Assembly: GCF_963678635.1 (NCBI RefSeq)
Contig: NC_087071.1
Coordinates: 47,476,889-47,540,888 of the forward strand
Reading direction: 5' to 3'
Source: Symsagittifera roscoffensis
Taxonomy: Eukaryota > Xenacoelomorpha > Acoela > Convolutidae
DNA length: 64,000 nt
Shown here: piece after piece, positions 44,801 through 56,800 of the stretch
Layout of the letters: each line of letters starts with the position of its first letter
Numbering within the stretch: the stretch's first letter is position 1
The notes under the pieces: generated by a model
The model's input: the letters and a program-made list of their open reading frames with translations, nothing else
Database searches by the model: none
What the model was told of the DNA's origin: nothing
Made by a program: the position numbers and the translations under genes

Positions 44801-47800
44801 AGTTTTTTCTGTGTCGCATACTTTTAGTTCATTTGCAATGAAAGGTCGGCCAGACTTGAAAAAAAAAACCATTTCAGTGAACATGTTCTCTGAGCATTTT
44901 GGTATTCGTTGATCCTATGCATATATCAATTAATTCTTTGGTTACTGCTGCTTTTTCCATCTGATCTTCTAAAATTGCCCAAAGCTCGGCTTCTGTTTTC
45001 CCTTTTAAAGCTAATCTTGTCTCTTGTTGTGGCATTGCAATTGGGTGGCATCTGCAAACGTTGAATGCTGTTTATCGACTGGCAATTGTTCTGGCTAGTG
45101 TCATCACCAATCCTTCATCAAATATGAGAGTGTCCCACAGAGTTCTGATTCGAGTAGGACAAAAGGCCTGTTGATGGGATTGCTAATGAAAGTCTGTCAG
45201 GCGAAAATGCTTGTTCTTGTCCAAACTCGTTGAGAATCTTGCTCAAAGACTTTTTGGGAACTAATCAACTAGACTTTTACACTATTATACTATGTTTTAC
45301 AGTCTCAAAAATAATAGCTCTTAGATCTCTCTCAACGATCTTTTTAAGATATCAGAATGCGTGGTTTGGTTCTGCTAGAGAGACTTGCTTGATAGAAAAG
45401 CAAGACGTTTTCTGCAGTATTTTTTTTTGCTGTCAATATTTCGGACTATATAAACTTTCTTAATATGAGAAGATGGAAGATCACGCCACTTATGATCTAT
45501 CACGCCATTTATTATGTAATTTTTTTTAATCTAACTAAGCAATTTTTATATGACTTTTAACAAACTAAATTCACCTTTTCTATTTAGACTAAAAAAAGGT
45601 CAATGTGCACAGCGGAACGTTTGATTGTCAATCAAGAGTTCAAGATGTGAATTGCTCTGTGTGCCTGCGAAGTTCTTTTCTCAATCCGCATATCAAATAC
45701 AATTGTTTGTATTTCAAAATTGCACAGTTGCTGTTGATCTAAGTTCACGAAGGTTAGCAAACTTGTCACACTCCCTCTAGTTTTTCGCCCATTTCTTTAT
45801 CAAAGTCACAAAAAATATTACTGAAGTTTCTGGATGCCGTCAAACGATTATGCTGTACGCAACAAGATAAAGTGGTGCTGTCATCTTTCGATAGGTTCCA
45901 GGTTACATGAAAAAGAGTAAAGATACTGTCCACGATAAAATTAATGGCCATGTCAAAGTGTTTGTTCATGCTCAACAGCGGCAGCGTCGAAAATTTGTCT
46001 AAATTGTTGCTCACTAAAGATAAATGCATTTTTTGAGGTTGTTCTCCGAGACTTTCTTGAACTGTTTCTTCATAGCACAAGAAACGTTGTAGGGGCGTTT
46101 TTAATTTTTAGTCATTACGGTCATTTACTTGTAAAAACTGAGAGACAAGTCAGCGAACGCTATGAAATCGGAGATACAACCGAAGGAAAAAGACCAGCTA
46201 ATTTTTGGGAAAAAAATGACATAATGCTGATTGTTATTGACTGCTTCAATTATCGTAAGTCTCTCACAAGTTGGTTTTGGTGACTTAAGTTGTTGGGCAA
46301 CTGGCATAGCTCAAGTCTCTCTATATTCGCTTTAGAACTGACCCGTGTTGATTACTCACGAACTGTACGAAGAATACCAATGCTCGTGTCGATTTGCAAA
46401 CTGTAAGTAGGCTTTTCGTTGATCTTTGGAAGCGTTCGAGCTAGGTGAACTAGTGGGTCAGGAAGTTTCACATTTACTTTTACCGCTGGAATATGCTCAG
46501 AAGAGGTTAGGCCGCTTCAAATTTTGATTTTGGCCCCAGTAGTTTTCCACATTCCATCAATTTCTTTTGCATTCTTGAGTTTTGGGCCTGTATTAATTTT
46601 GATTCCGCTATAATATATCACCCGAAAGCAGATGTTATAAGGTAAGCTCCATAACCATGGTTTTCTGCCTGCTCTTGTGCTGGCATGTAAGTTTCTTCTG
46701 TGTCGCATACTTTCAGTTCGTTTGGAATGAAAGGTCGGCCAGACTTGAGTCTCATTTCAGTGAACATTTTTTCTGAGCATTTTGGTATTCGTTGATCCTA
46801 TGCATATATCAATTAATTCTTTGGTTACTGCTGCTGTTTCTATTTGATCTTCTAAAACTGGCAAAAGCTCGGCTTCTGTTTTCCCTTTTAAAGCTAATAT
46901 TGTCTCTTGTTGTGACATTGCAATTGGGTGGCATCTGCAAACGTTGAATGCTGTTTATCGACTGGCAATTGTTCTGGCTAGTGTCATCACCAATCCTTCA
47001 TCAAATATGAGAGTGTCCCACAGAGTTCTAATTCGAGTAGGACAAAGGGCCTGTTGATGGGAAATTTCTTGCAAATGAGTCCAGTTGTTTGCCAGTTTTG
47101 GTTCGTTATGCAAATGATTTCACCTTGAATTTTTTTCAAAGCAGAGAGTTCCCAACTGACCATAAAAATTTTGTCGTAACGTTTGCTCTGCTGTTTTGGC
47201 ATGAGCCTAAAACTTCAGCATTTCCGCAATCACCGTTTCCAACTAGAACCAAATATTCCAATAGAGGCAAATGCTAGCGCAGCGATTGGCAACCCTAGTC
47301 TTTTTGGGGAAAGAGTGCGGGTGCTCCGGGCTTAGAAGACCTTTTGTTTGTATGTAAAGTTTCGACTTCCTGCTTCGCTTTTGCGGTTTTTTCTGAACTT
47401 GATTTAGAAGCCAGTCAACATTTGAAAAATTATCGTTCGAATTGAAGTTTGTCGAGAAGTCCACTTCGCAAAACAATGATGGGTTTTTGCAAAAGTTGTT
47501 TTGTTTTTCAGCTGTGGGAACACCTCAAGGTGCAAACTATTGGGCGGCAAGCCACACTTTGCTTAAGGGATGATCTGAGGATGGAACCCAGCAAAAGCTA
47601 AATTCTTCTAGATCAGAGAGCAACATTTCTCAAATGACGAAAGTGTAATGTCGTTGACATTATTAATGAAGAGTTTTCAGTATCTATAATTGAATCGATT
47701 ATATTATGTAACATATTTCGAAGGTGAAACTTTCTTTTCTACAGTTGAAGATTTCCTGGTATGTAATAGATTTGCAGATGCCGTATCTTTTAACTGCATA

Positions 47801-50800
47801 TTGAAATAAATCACTTCGGCCGAGTCCGTGCAAAGATCGGTTGCTGCTATTTTAAGACAAATTCAGTATTTTCGAACATTAATTTATAAGGACAAAAACA
47901 ACGGACGAGCACTATCCGACATTGACTAAATAAAAACAGAATTGAGAATGAAATCTGAACAGATCACAAAATAAAAAAGAAAGTTTGATACATTTCTCAA
48001 TCGAGCAAGAACTGACAAAAATCTTCAACCAACAAAACTTAATGCTCGAATATTGTTAGCAAAGTCTAGAAAACAACCTACTAAATAATTTATAAGTCAG
48101 AGTGTAATTCCACTTAATTATGTTGTTCCATTAATTTTATACGTCTCAATTTCTTGAAAATTATTATTTGATTTGCACTCAGTTTTTAAAAACCCTCATT
48201 GGAAACTTCATCAGAAAAACAAGAGAATTGTAGTTCCGCGTCAAAAAAAATTCCTATGAAATATTACCTTTAAGATTAGAAAAAACAGGCTACAAAATCT
48301 TTGCATACATTTTTTGTGATACTAAGTATGGAAATAAGCTAGTTTTTTAAAACTCCAGAGTGCTAAAAAATGCTTATTAAAAAGTTTCAGTGCATGGAAA
48401 AAATGCTTATTAAGCTATTTTCATTCATTTTTTTTGTTGATTAAATTCTATGATATTGCACGAGAAAGTTTTTGATAGTTTCAAAATCTATGCTAAGCGT
48501 TTTTTTCATCTTAGAGACTCTCTTTTGATCCTAGAGCTGTGATTTTATCTGGCATGATCCAAGGCTGTCCTTGCGCCTAAAGTTTGACTTATCCGATTTA
48601 TTGTTATTACACATTGCTAGACAATTTTTTGTCAACCGAAAAAAACTATGCGGTAATTTGTTTTGCGTCTATGTTTGGAAAAAGCTTCTAAAAAGCTAAA
48701 CTAGTCCGAAGAAGAAAAAATTGTTTGAGATTAGGATGACCAGCAGCTTTTCCACAAAAGGATTTGTATGGTCAGCATTTTTCTCACATATTGAGATAAC
48801 TTTTTGTGTTTTTCTCGTGATAATTTTTGTTTTGTCCTAAAAAAAGTCACAAGTCTCTCAAACTAGAATATAAACAAATTGTACGGCATCAAATTTAGCA
48901 ATTAAACTAATTTTTTAAATAGGGCTATGGAGCCTCAACTTAGAAATATCGAAGGTTGAAAGTTGTCGTTTATTTTGTGGAAAGATTTAGGTTTATGTTA
49001 GTATCTAAAATTGAAAAAAATTAAGACCGTTGTCACAGAAAAATTCTGACTTCACAGTGTGATTTCAGTTGGTCTGGACTACATTAAAACGAGTTTTTGG
49101 AAGAAAAAAATTGTTTGTTTATGAATATGTTTTAGCAGCTAAAGTGAAAACTGAAATACTAAGTTTTCAATAGTTTTCAAAATGAATACTAACAGTTTTC
49201 ATAAGCATACTTTCCATGAACACAAAAACAAAGTTTTAAAAGCAAATATCCTTCATTAAAAGAAGAGAATTTTTTTTACAAAAATTGAAAGGATTATAAA
49301 TTTAATTCTTTTTTGCTAAAGTCAAATTGGATTTGGTGGTTGAAGTTGATGATCATCAACACCCTCGATGGGATCTTAAATTTTTATACGCCAAAGCGGA
49401 GGTCGACGAGAAAAATTCTTTTAGTTTATCTAATGAGGTTAGTTTTTGAACATTTTTCTGGAGATTTTCAGCGAAAATCAATGCAGTGTAACCTAGTGCC
49501 AAGTAAAAAATAAGCCACTTGAGCCGCTAAAAACGTCCGGTTTTCAACCTAGTGGCCAGCCAGATGGCTGGTGGTGTAAAGTCTTCTAGTATCCACACGA
49601 GGTCGTTTTTAATGGTTCCTCTTGCCTACCTCGAGTTAGTCCTGTTGATGAGAGTTCGGGCGTACTCTCTAAGTAAACAAAATAACAGCAAATAGATCTC
49701 TTGATAGTCAATCAGAACCAAGTTTTAGTGAAAACGCTTGTCAGTGAAACAAGTCGCTCCCACACGACGTGAAGGTGAAGGGCGGACAAAAATTTTAGGT
49801 GCCGTTGAAACCTGTGAATTTTTATTTATCATCGTTTCAGTTACCGCGGTTTCGTTGACGTTAATTGGCTCTGAGTGTAGTTGCTAACGGACGCCGAAGA
49901 AGTAAGCGGCGCTGGCAGTGATTGAAAGGTTAGGTGATGGCAAGAAGCATCAAGTTGCCGTTATGTGGTTTGTAGTCAGACTCTCTGTCGATTTTAGGTA
50001 CACGTAAAGAGGTTTGCGTACGAGCAAGTAAAGAGGTTTGCGAAAAAACAAGTATAATAGCAGAAGCTATTTAAGAAGAAAAAATATAAAATTTTTGTTG
50101 CATTCTTTGTTGACTGGCGTTATGTAACCAATTCTTGTGATTTTAAACTAAACAAGATCTTCAGTTGGATTGTCGAAACGAGTGTGCGGTAAGTCAGCCA
50201 TGAGTAGATTTAACTTTGTCATGGACCCTTCTGAAAAAATTCTCTGAATTTTCTGAGCAACAAAACTTTATCTATCAGAATTTCTTCTAAATCACAACGA
50301 CAAAATTTTGTTGTAAGTAGTTGCGAACGTAGTCAGTACCGTGATGAATACAACGTCAAGAATCGTCATATGCAGAAAAAGTTCCTTTGATTTCAGGACT
50401 AGTGGCCGATTTTTTTGTGTCTGATAAAGGTGCGCATCTTGTTCGTTGTCGCGCGAGAACATATCGTTGTCGGGAAAAGGAAGAAGGAAGAAATTTTGCA
50501 GTCTTCCTTTGCCATCGACTTCTTGGCTTTTGGATTGTAGGAGTCAACAAAGTGTTCTCACTGGGACTGCTGATTAAGGCGAAGCCTGGCTTTTGCGATG
50601 AGTTCCGTGATAAAGGAAAGTCTCTGTTTTTTTCAAGGTACCGATGAAAACTACATCACGAGTGTTGACCCAAACTAATCAAAACCAGACAAAAATTCGG
50701 GAAGAAGTTTAGTTGAGTAGTCATGGATCTAACTGTTAAAGCGTTACTTTGTACTTTTTTCTGATTGATCCCCCAAGTGGTTTTCTGCTGGGTTGTGTAG

Positions 50801-53800
50801 TGCCGTCTGCTGGAATGAGTTTACCACAGATGGGTCTCTATTGACCGGCATTGCATGAAGTAATTATTCGACTGACTGTGTTTGAGCAGTAAGTTTTCAG
50901 TTTATTGGGTAAATCAATCGAGGAAAAACTGCTATGTTACTGACCCATGTTTATTTTTGTTTTCGCATTCATCAGTGGCGAACTGCGAATCTATGCACCC
51001 TTAAAGGCAGCTTGTAGTTAAAGTTTTGGAATGACCACCTGGTTCAGTGGAGCCAATTTTCTTCTGCCAATCAAATCAGTAACCTGTATGCCACAACTGC
51101 CTGAAGTTCGGAAATTGACACGGAGCTATGGCCTCTTGCGACGCCTCACAAAACAGATGATGCTGTATGTAACTGGTGCCAGCTGGGGTCCCAGTAAACC
51201 CTGCAGGCTCACAGGGGGCCTTGCGTGCACTGCTAGGTCCATTTGTCAAAATTTAGAAAGAATCATGAAGCATTTGTTCATCCCAGGAAATACCAGACTT
51301 CATCAAGTCCTAAAGGAGGATTTTAGGTGTAATGACAAACGGTGTCGAACACCTTTGCTACAGTAGAAAAGACTCTTAGGAGTCTAGACGACTATGTATT
51401 TGTTAACTTGGTTGTTGATCGCACGAATATCTTATTGTCAGTTGTGTCCCTTTCGAGGCCTTGAAACCGATGCACTGTAGCATCAGTAGAATTTCGACAT
51501 CCATCAAAACAGTAGATCAAAAACTTAGTTAGATTGAATCCCCCTGTTTTAGTGACAAATATAGTTAATTTTTAGAATCTCTAGCCGGGTGTTTTGTGCC
51601 AAGCAAATGAAAAAATTCGTTCATCTAGAAGTTTTTATGCATCGGTTGAGCAATATTGGGCTCTGTTACACGCAATGAAATTGCAAAGATAGCAATGGAT
51701 GTTAAACATTTCGCACAAAACCTAATCAGATGTAATGGTATTGCCTCTTACTAATTGCTGCAGGACTTAGTAAGTGACGTGTTTGATGCGGCCACAGGTT
51801 TTCCCGAAAGTTTATTAGAAAGCCAAACATGTTTTTTTCCGTAAGCCTGGTCTGGCCAGACGCCGTTTTCATCCTAGGTGGCGTTGGCTAGCTTGCGTAT
51901 TTTCCCAGGCTTGTTTGGATTACTCACTTGATGGTGTGGGAGGTACCAAAGTGTTTTCGGCTACATGTATCGAAAAATAACAGTCTTAACTTAGTTATTT
52001 TCCTTGGACTTAAAGGATTTTGCAAAAAATCTGGACCCTATTTTAACCGTCTCTGTAGTAATTACAAATGATTTTTTGTAAGCTTATAGTTGTTGGGTGG
52101 TTTCACTTTGCTTTTCTATTAAAGTTTAGTTGTATTTTGCGTTTTTGAGAGGGTAGCTTTGTTGTCTATGTAGATATATGAACATTCCACATTCCAAAAT
52201 TTTTCTTCTAATCAAATCAGGGAGTCGCATCTAATTTTTGGTTGTGTTAATCAAGTACGTCAAAAGCAATTAGGGTTCAATCACATTGGGTTTCTGGTTG
52301 TGTGGGCCAGTGTTTCTCCTCTGGTGCATGCAGGACCTTTCCAGATATGGCGCTCCATATAAATCCAAAAAGCATCTACGCCTAACAAAATTTGCGCTGT
52401 GTTTTCGCCCAGATCAATAAAGTTGTCATTTCAAAGGTGGTTGTAAAGTGACCAGTTTTGTTAAGTTTCTATAAAACGATGGCGTCAAACTGGTTGTATA
52501 CGTCGATGACGGAGTTTCATTTGAGTAGACTGACTGCAGAGCGGATGTAGGTTTATTAGCTTTATGTGGTCCGATACTTTGCTGGATCTTTTTGGAGGTC
52601 ATCCTCTCTTTACTGAAAGCGCCTTATATGCTAAACTGTAGTTGTTTACTTGGTTTATTATAGTTAATGTTTTGTTGAGTATGAATGAGCAGTTGCTGTA
52701 GATTTCGAGTGTGGTATGGTGTAGCAGTTTGAGTTTGATGATATCGTTACTGGCATAAACTGCAACTGATTTTTGATTTTCTCTTCGCCGATTGGATCCG
52801 TAGCCAGTTTCGTTGACATTTGTTATTGTAAGGCCGAGCTGCATGTTGTTCAATTTTTGCTGTGCGTTTGAAACGGCTTTTTGGCAAGGTGCAGAGTTGA
52901 TTGAGCTGTGTTGATCTAAACAGTTGAAACACAGCTTATTTTGTGTTGCGCGTTGATCTACAGGGAATTTCAAGAATTACTAGACCCTGTACTGCATTGC
53001 GCTTCTTTATATACTGTACATTTCATAGTTGTTGTTTTTTTGTGTTACACCAGAATCTCTGTCATAATTTCTCCTGGACATAGAAGTAAATTGCAAAAGT
53101 CGCTTATCGGATTGTTGTTGCTTTGTTCCTTGTTAGTTATCCCGCTTGGTTTGAAGTAATTGATAGTCTTATGTCAATTTCCTTGAATGCTCACGTTTCA
53201 GGTGTTGCTTGAAGTATTTTAGGTTAGCGTATTAGAGGTGGTGCAGCACGCAGTTTTCTTCCACCTTCATTAATACACCTACTAATGGAATTTCAGCGCG
53301 CAATTCGGGTTAAGTTACAAGTACTGAGGCCAGCTGTGTAGCCGTTGATTTCGAAGTTATGTAGTTATTTCCATAGAAACACAGCGTATTTGATAAAGCG
53401 TTTTGATTAGATCAATATCAGTTTGTCAGATTTCGAGTTCCTATATGAACGCTAACACCACGAATTTTAGGTTACGGTCTTTACAAACTAATGCAAATTT
53501 CGCCTGATCGGACTGAGAAGAATTAGTTAGGTAGTTTTCTGTCCAATATGTGGCTTTATTAAAACAAAATGACTATAATTGATATTTTTTCTCAACATGG
53601 TTTAGACGTGGGTTGTTGCCAATTGCAGCCTGAAAGAGTTCGAAATATTTGTTCCACTCGGATGCGTTGCCGTCAAATTTTAAAACATTTGAGACTGTAG
53701 TTGCTGCCAATAGTCAAATAATTGGAAGCGTAATTGCTAAATTGACTTTGGTGAAGGCCAAAAAGGCTGGTGCATTGTGAATTGTGTGGTTGCGCCTTAG

Positions 53801-56800
53801 TTCCTTCTGCGTTGATCGGTAACGTGGTTGGCAACGAAATGCTCTGTTTTCGTAATATGTTTTACCGCGATTGAAATTGTTAGGAGTCAGATTATAACGA
53901 CTTTTGCCATTTGACATCAGAGCTTCAATTGTTGAGTTGAAGTTCTATATGGGATTTTCATTAGGAACTAGTAGAGGCGAGAAATTTTTTTGTAGAGTAA
54001 GGCGAAAGTTGAAAATATCTTGGTTTGCATTAGAAGTGATGACGCTGTTGGCCAAGTTCTTAGTGTAGTTCAACTCCATGCTGGTACATTGGTTGTTGCA
54101 GATGTTCCGGCACTTTAACTGGACTGATTGACCTTGTAATAACAGAAGCTTCATTAGGCATGCTTTTGTTGTTCTTTTTATTGTTGATTAGTAGGCCGCA
54201 GTTTCGTTTTCGTATTGTTGAAGCAACGTTGAGGCACCTTTGAGCTTCCTTAATGGAAAAACCGGCCAGGTCGAAAGAAGCTGCGTTTTCCCCGAAACGT
54301 ATATTGAAATTTCGATTTCATTTGAGTTGTATTTTTGCCTCTTTATTTTTTATCCACAGCGTTCTCTTACTTACTACAGCAGTGTCACCATAGCTTCAGT
54401 AGTTGCTGTAAGGTTGGCTTCGTTGGACCCAGTGATGAAGGTAGTTGAAATGGTAGCAGTTCCGTAGGCTAGGTGTAGTAAACAATTTACTACCTCAAAT
54501 GGCAGCGATCGCTACGTTTTTTCAATTAGTGCAGCTTATTGAGCTTTCTAAGGTTTATATAAGCTAGTTACTTAAAGTTGAGCCCGATAAGCAATAGCTG
54601 ATATCTAAACTATGGCTAATGACCAAGTGGTAAAGCTTTTGTTTAGTTGTGGAGTTTAATGAATTAGAAATTTTGAAGCTTTCTCAACTTGTTGTAATTG
54701 CTTGCAAGGATATGTTTAATAAAGTTTTTTTTCCGTACCTTTGGGTCAAGGAAAACGTTATGAATGCTGGTCTTTTGAAAATGAGAAGCAAAAAAAAGTT
54801 CGGCTGAAAGGTTTTGAAATCTAAGGTTCGGTTATTCAAATTTTCTATAGGAAAACTTTTTTGTTGGAAAAAAACTTTTTATGTTATCCCAACGTTTAAG
54901 AATTTGCTCATATCACTTTTTAAAAAAGTACCAAAATCTAGCACAGTTTTTGCTGCAGCAGTTTTTTGGCACGTTTTTATTCGAGTTTTTTAGGCGAATT
55001 ATTAGGCGAAAGTCTTGGATTCGCCCCTGATAAGTTAAATAATTCTAATAACAAATATTACGCTCACCTTAAATAATCTTCGATCAAGCAAGTTGAGATT
55101 TTTCCGCTTAAGGAACTCCTGTCAATTATAGGTTGAATCCATTCACGAAACCAGGTTTTCGACTCTGGAATTGCCAAGAGAATCTTTTCGACTTGTTTTG
55201 TTTCCAGAAGGAGGGAACATTTGGCGAGAAGCATGTACGTTTTCCCTGTTCCTGGCTCACCGTAAAGAAAAACGTGACTCATACCTTCTTTTTCCTGCAG
55301 AATTGCGTGTTGCTGTGGGCTCAAAATGAATGTTTCTAAATCAGACTTGATTTGAGAGTCAATTTCTTCTGCAACTGTTGAGTTCTTTGCTCTCCACAAT
55401 CTGAATGAATCCAGGTACCTCTCGTCAACATCCAGGGCCCATTGTGAATCTGTGTGCAGTTTACTGTCAATAAAGTTCAAGCTGGAAAGACAGAAAATTG
55501 AAGACAAGTAATCGAAAACATCTTTACTATCTTCTGATCCAAGATTGAAAGTGAACAGATCTTGAATATCAACTTCTTTTCTCATTTCATTATTCGCGTC
55601 TAAAAGATCCGCAGCTTTGACGTAACATAGAGATGATTTATTACTTTCACCCTCTGTCTCAGTTAGCACAATATTTATGAATTTTAAAGCAGATTTTTGC
55701 TCTTGAAGCAACTTCCACAATTGCTTAATGTTTTTACTCTTTTTTTTATCCAGTGCCTTTGAAAATTCCTTAAATTGTTCGATGGATACATCTGGTAGAA
55801 ATAACACCAGTTTGAAGTGTTTGCCGAAAAAACTCTCGAAATCACCCGTTTGACTTTTGTGAAACTCCAAAAACCAGAAGTATAGTATAAGTTGAAAAGT
55901 TGGTATTATTGTTTTCACGCATTGAGTTAGTTTGTTTGTTATTGATGTGTTGCGGTCAGCACTCATTTCAGAGCAGCCAATTTCGATTGGAACAAACGCT
56001 TGTTGTCCAACGTAGAGCCAATCAATTTGGAAGTCACATATCGAATCTTCACTTTTTCGCATTACTGAGTTGAAATGTTTGCTGGTGTAACTCTTAATCA
56101 AAACTCCAACTGAAGATCCGAGATGGTTTATGAAGATCTCACCGAACTTCTTAACCTCGCCTAAATAGGGTCCTGTTTTTGGCAAATTTTTCCTTGACCC
56201 ATCTTCTTTCGTCAAATATAGTAAGTTCTCTGGTATTCTATCAATATCGGGCACCGTTTTCAACTTCCTTCCAAAGTCAGTGAAATATGAACTGCGCAGT
56301 TCAATAACTCTATCTACATTTTGAAAAGTGAATGTGCAATCAGTGGCGTTCTTGATTGATGCTCTGAACTCCCTGTTTGTCAATTTGTAACTAATCGGTG
56401 ATGTTTCACTGGCGCAGCTGCAAAATTTGACGAGAAGTTCCGCCGTTGAATTTTGACTGGTAAAATGAGCCGATAGCTATAGTGAATTTCCCTTAACAAT
56501 GATTTTAATAATAGTAATCATAATAATGACCATAATAATCATAGTAATCATAATAATAATTAAAAAATCATAATAATAACAATAATAATCATAATAAAAT
56601 TAATAATAATAAAAATCATAATAATCAAAATAATAATCATGATAAAACCATAAAGGATCTATTTAACAACTGCCCTCCTTTTGGTACCTTACTTAAGAAT
56701 TGTCACCCCTATTAATAAAAGCATTAAATTAGCGCTAGAGCTTTGTATTGAGACTTCTAATTTTGCTGCAATCTGATTGGTCGAAATTGCGTTATATTAA

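Noticed and set aside
50387-51366. Plus-strand ORFs of 86 and 111 aa
   Set aside because: They fall in the probable minus-strand BEL/Pao remnant and carry no conserved motif.
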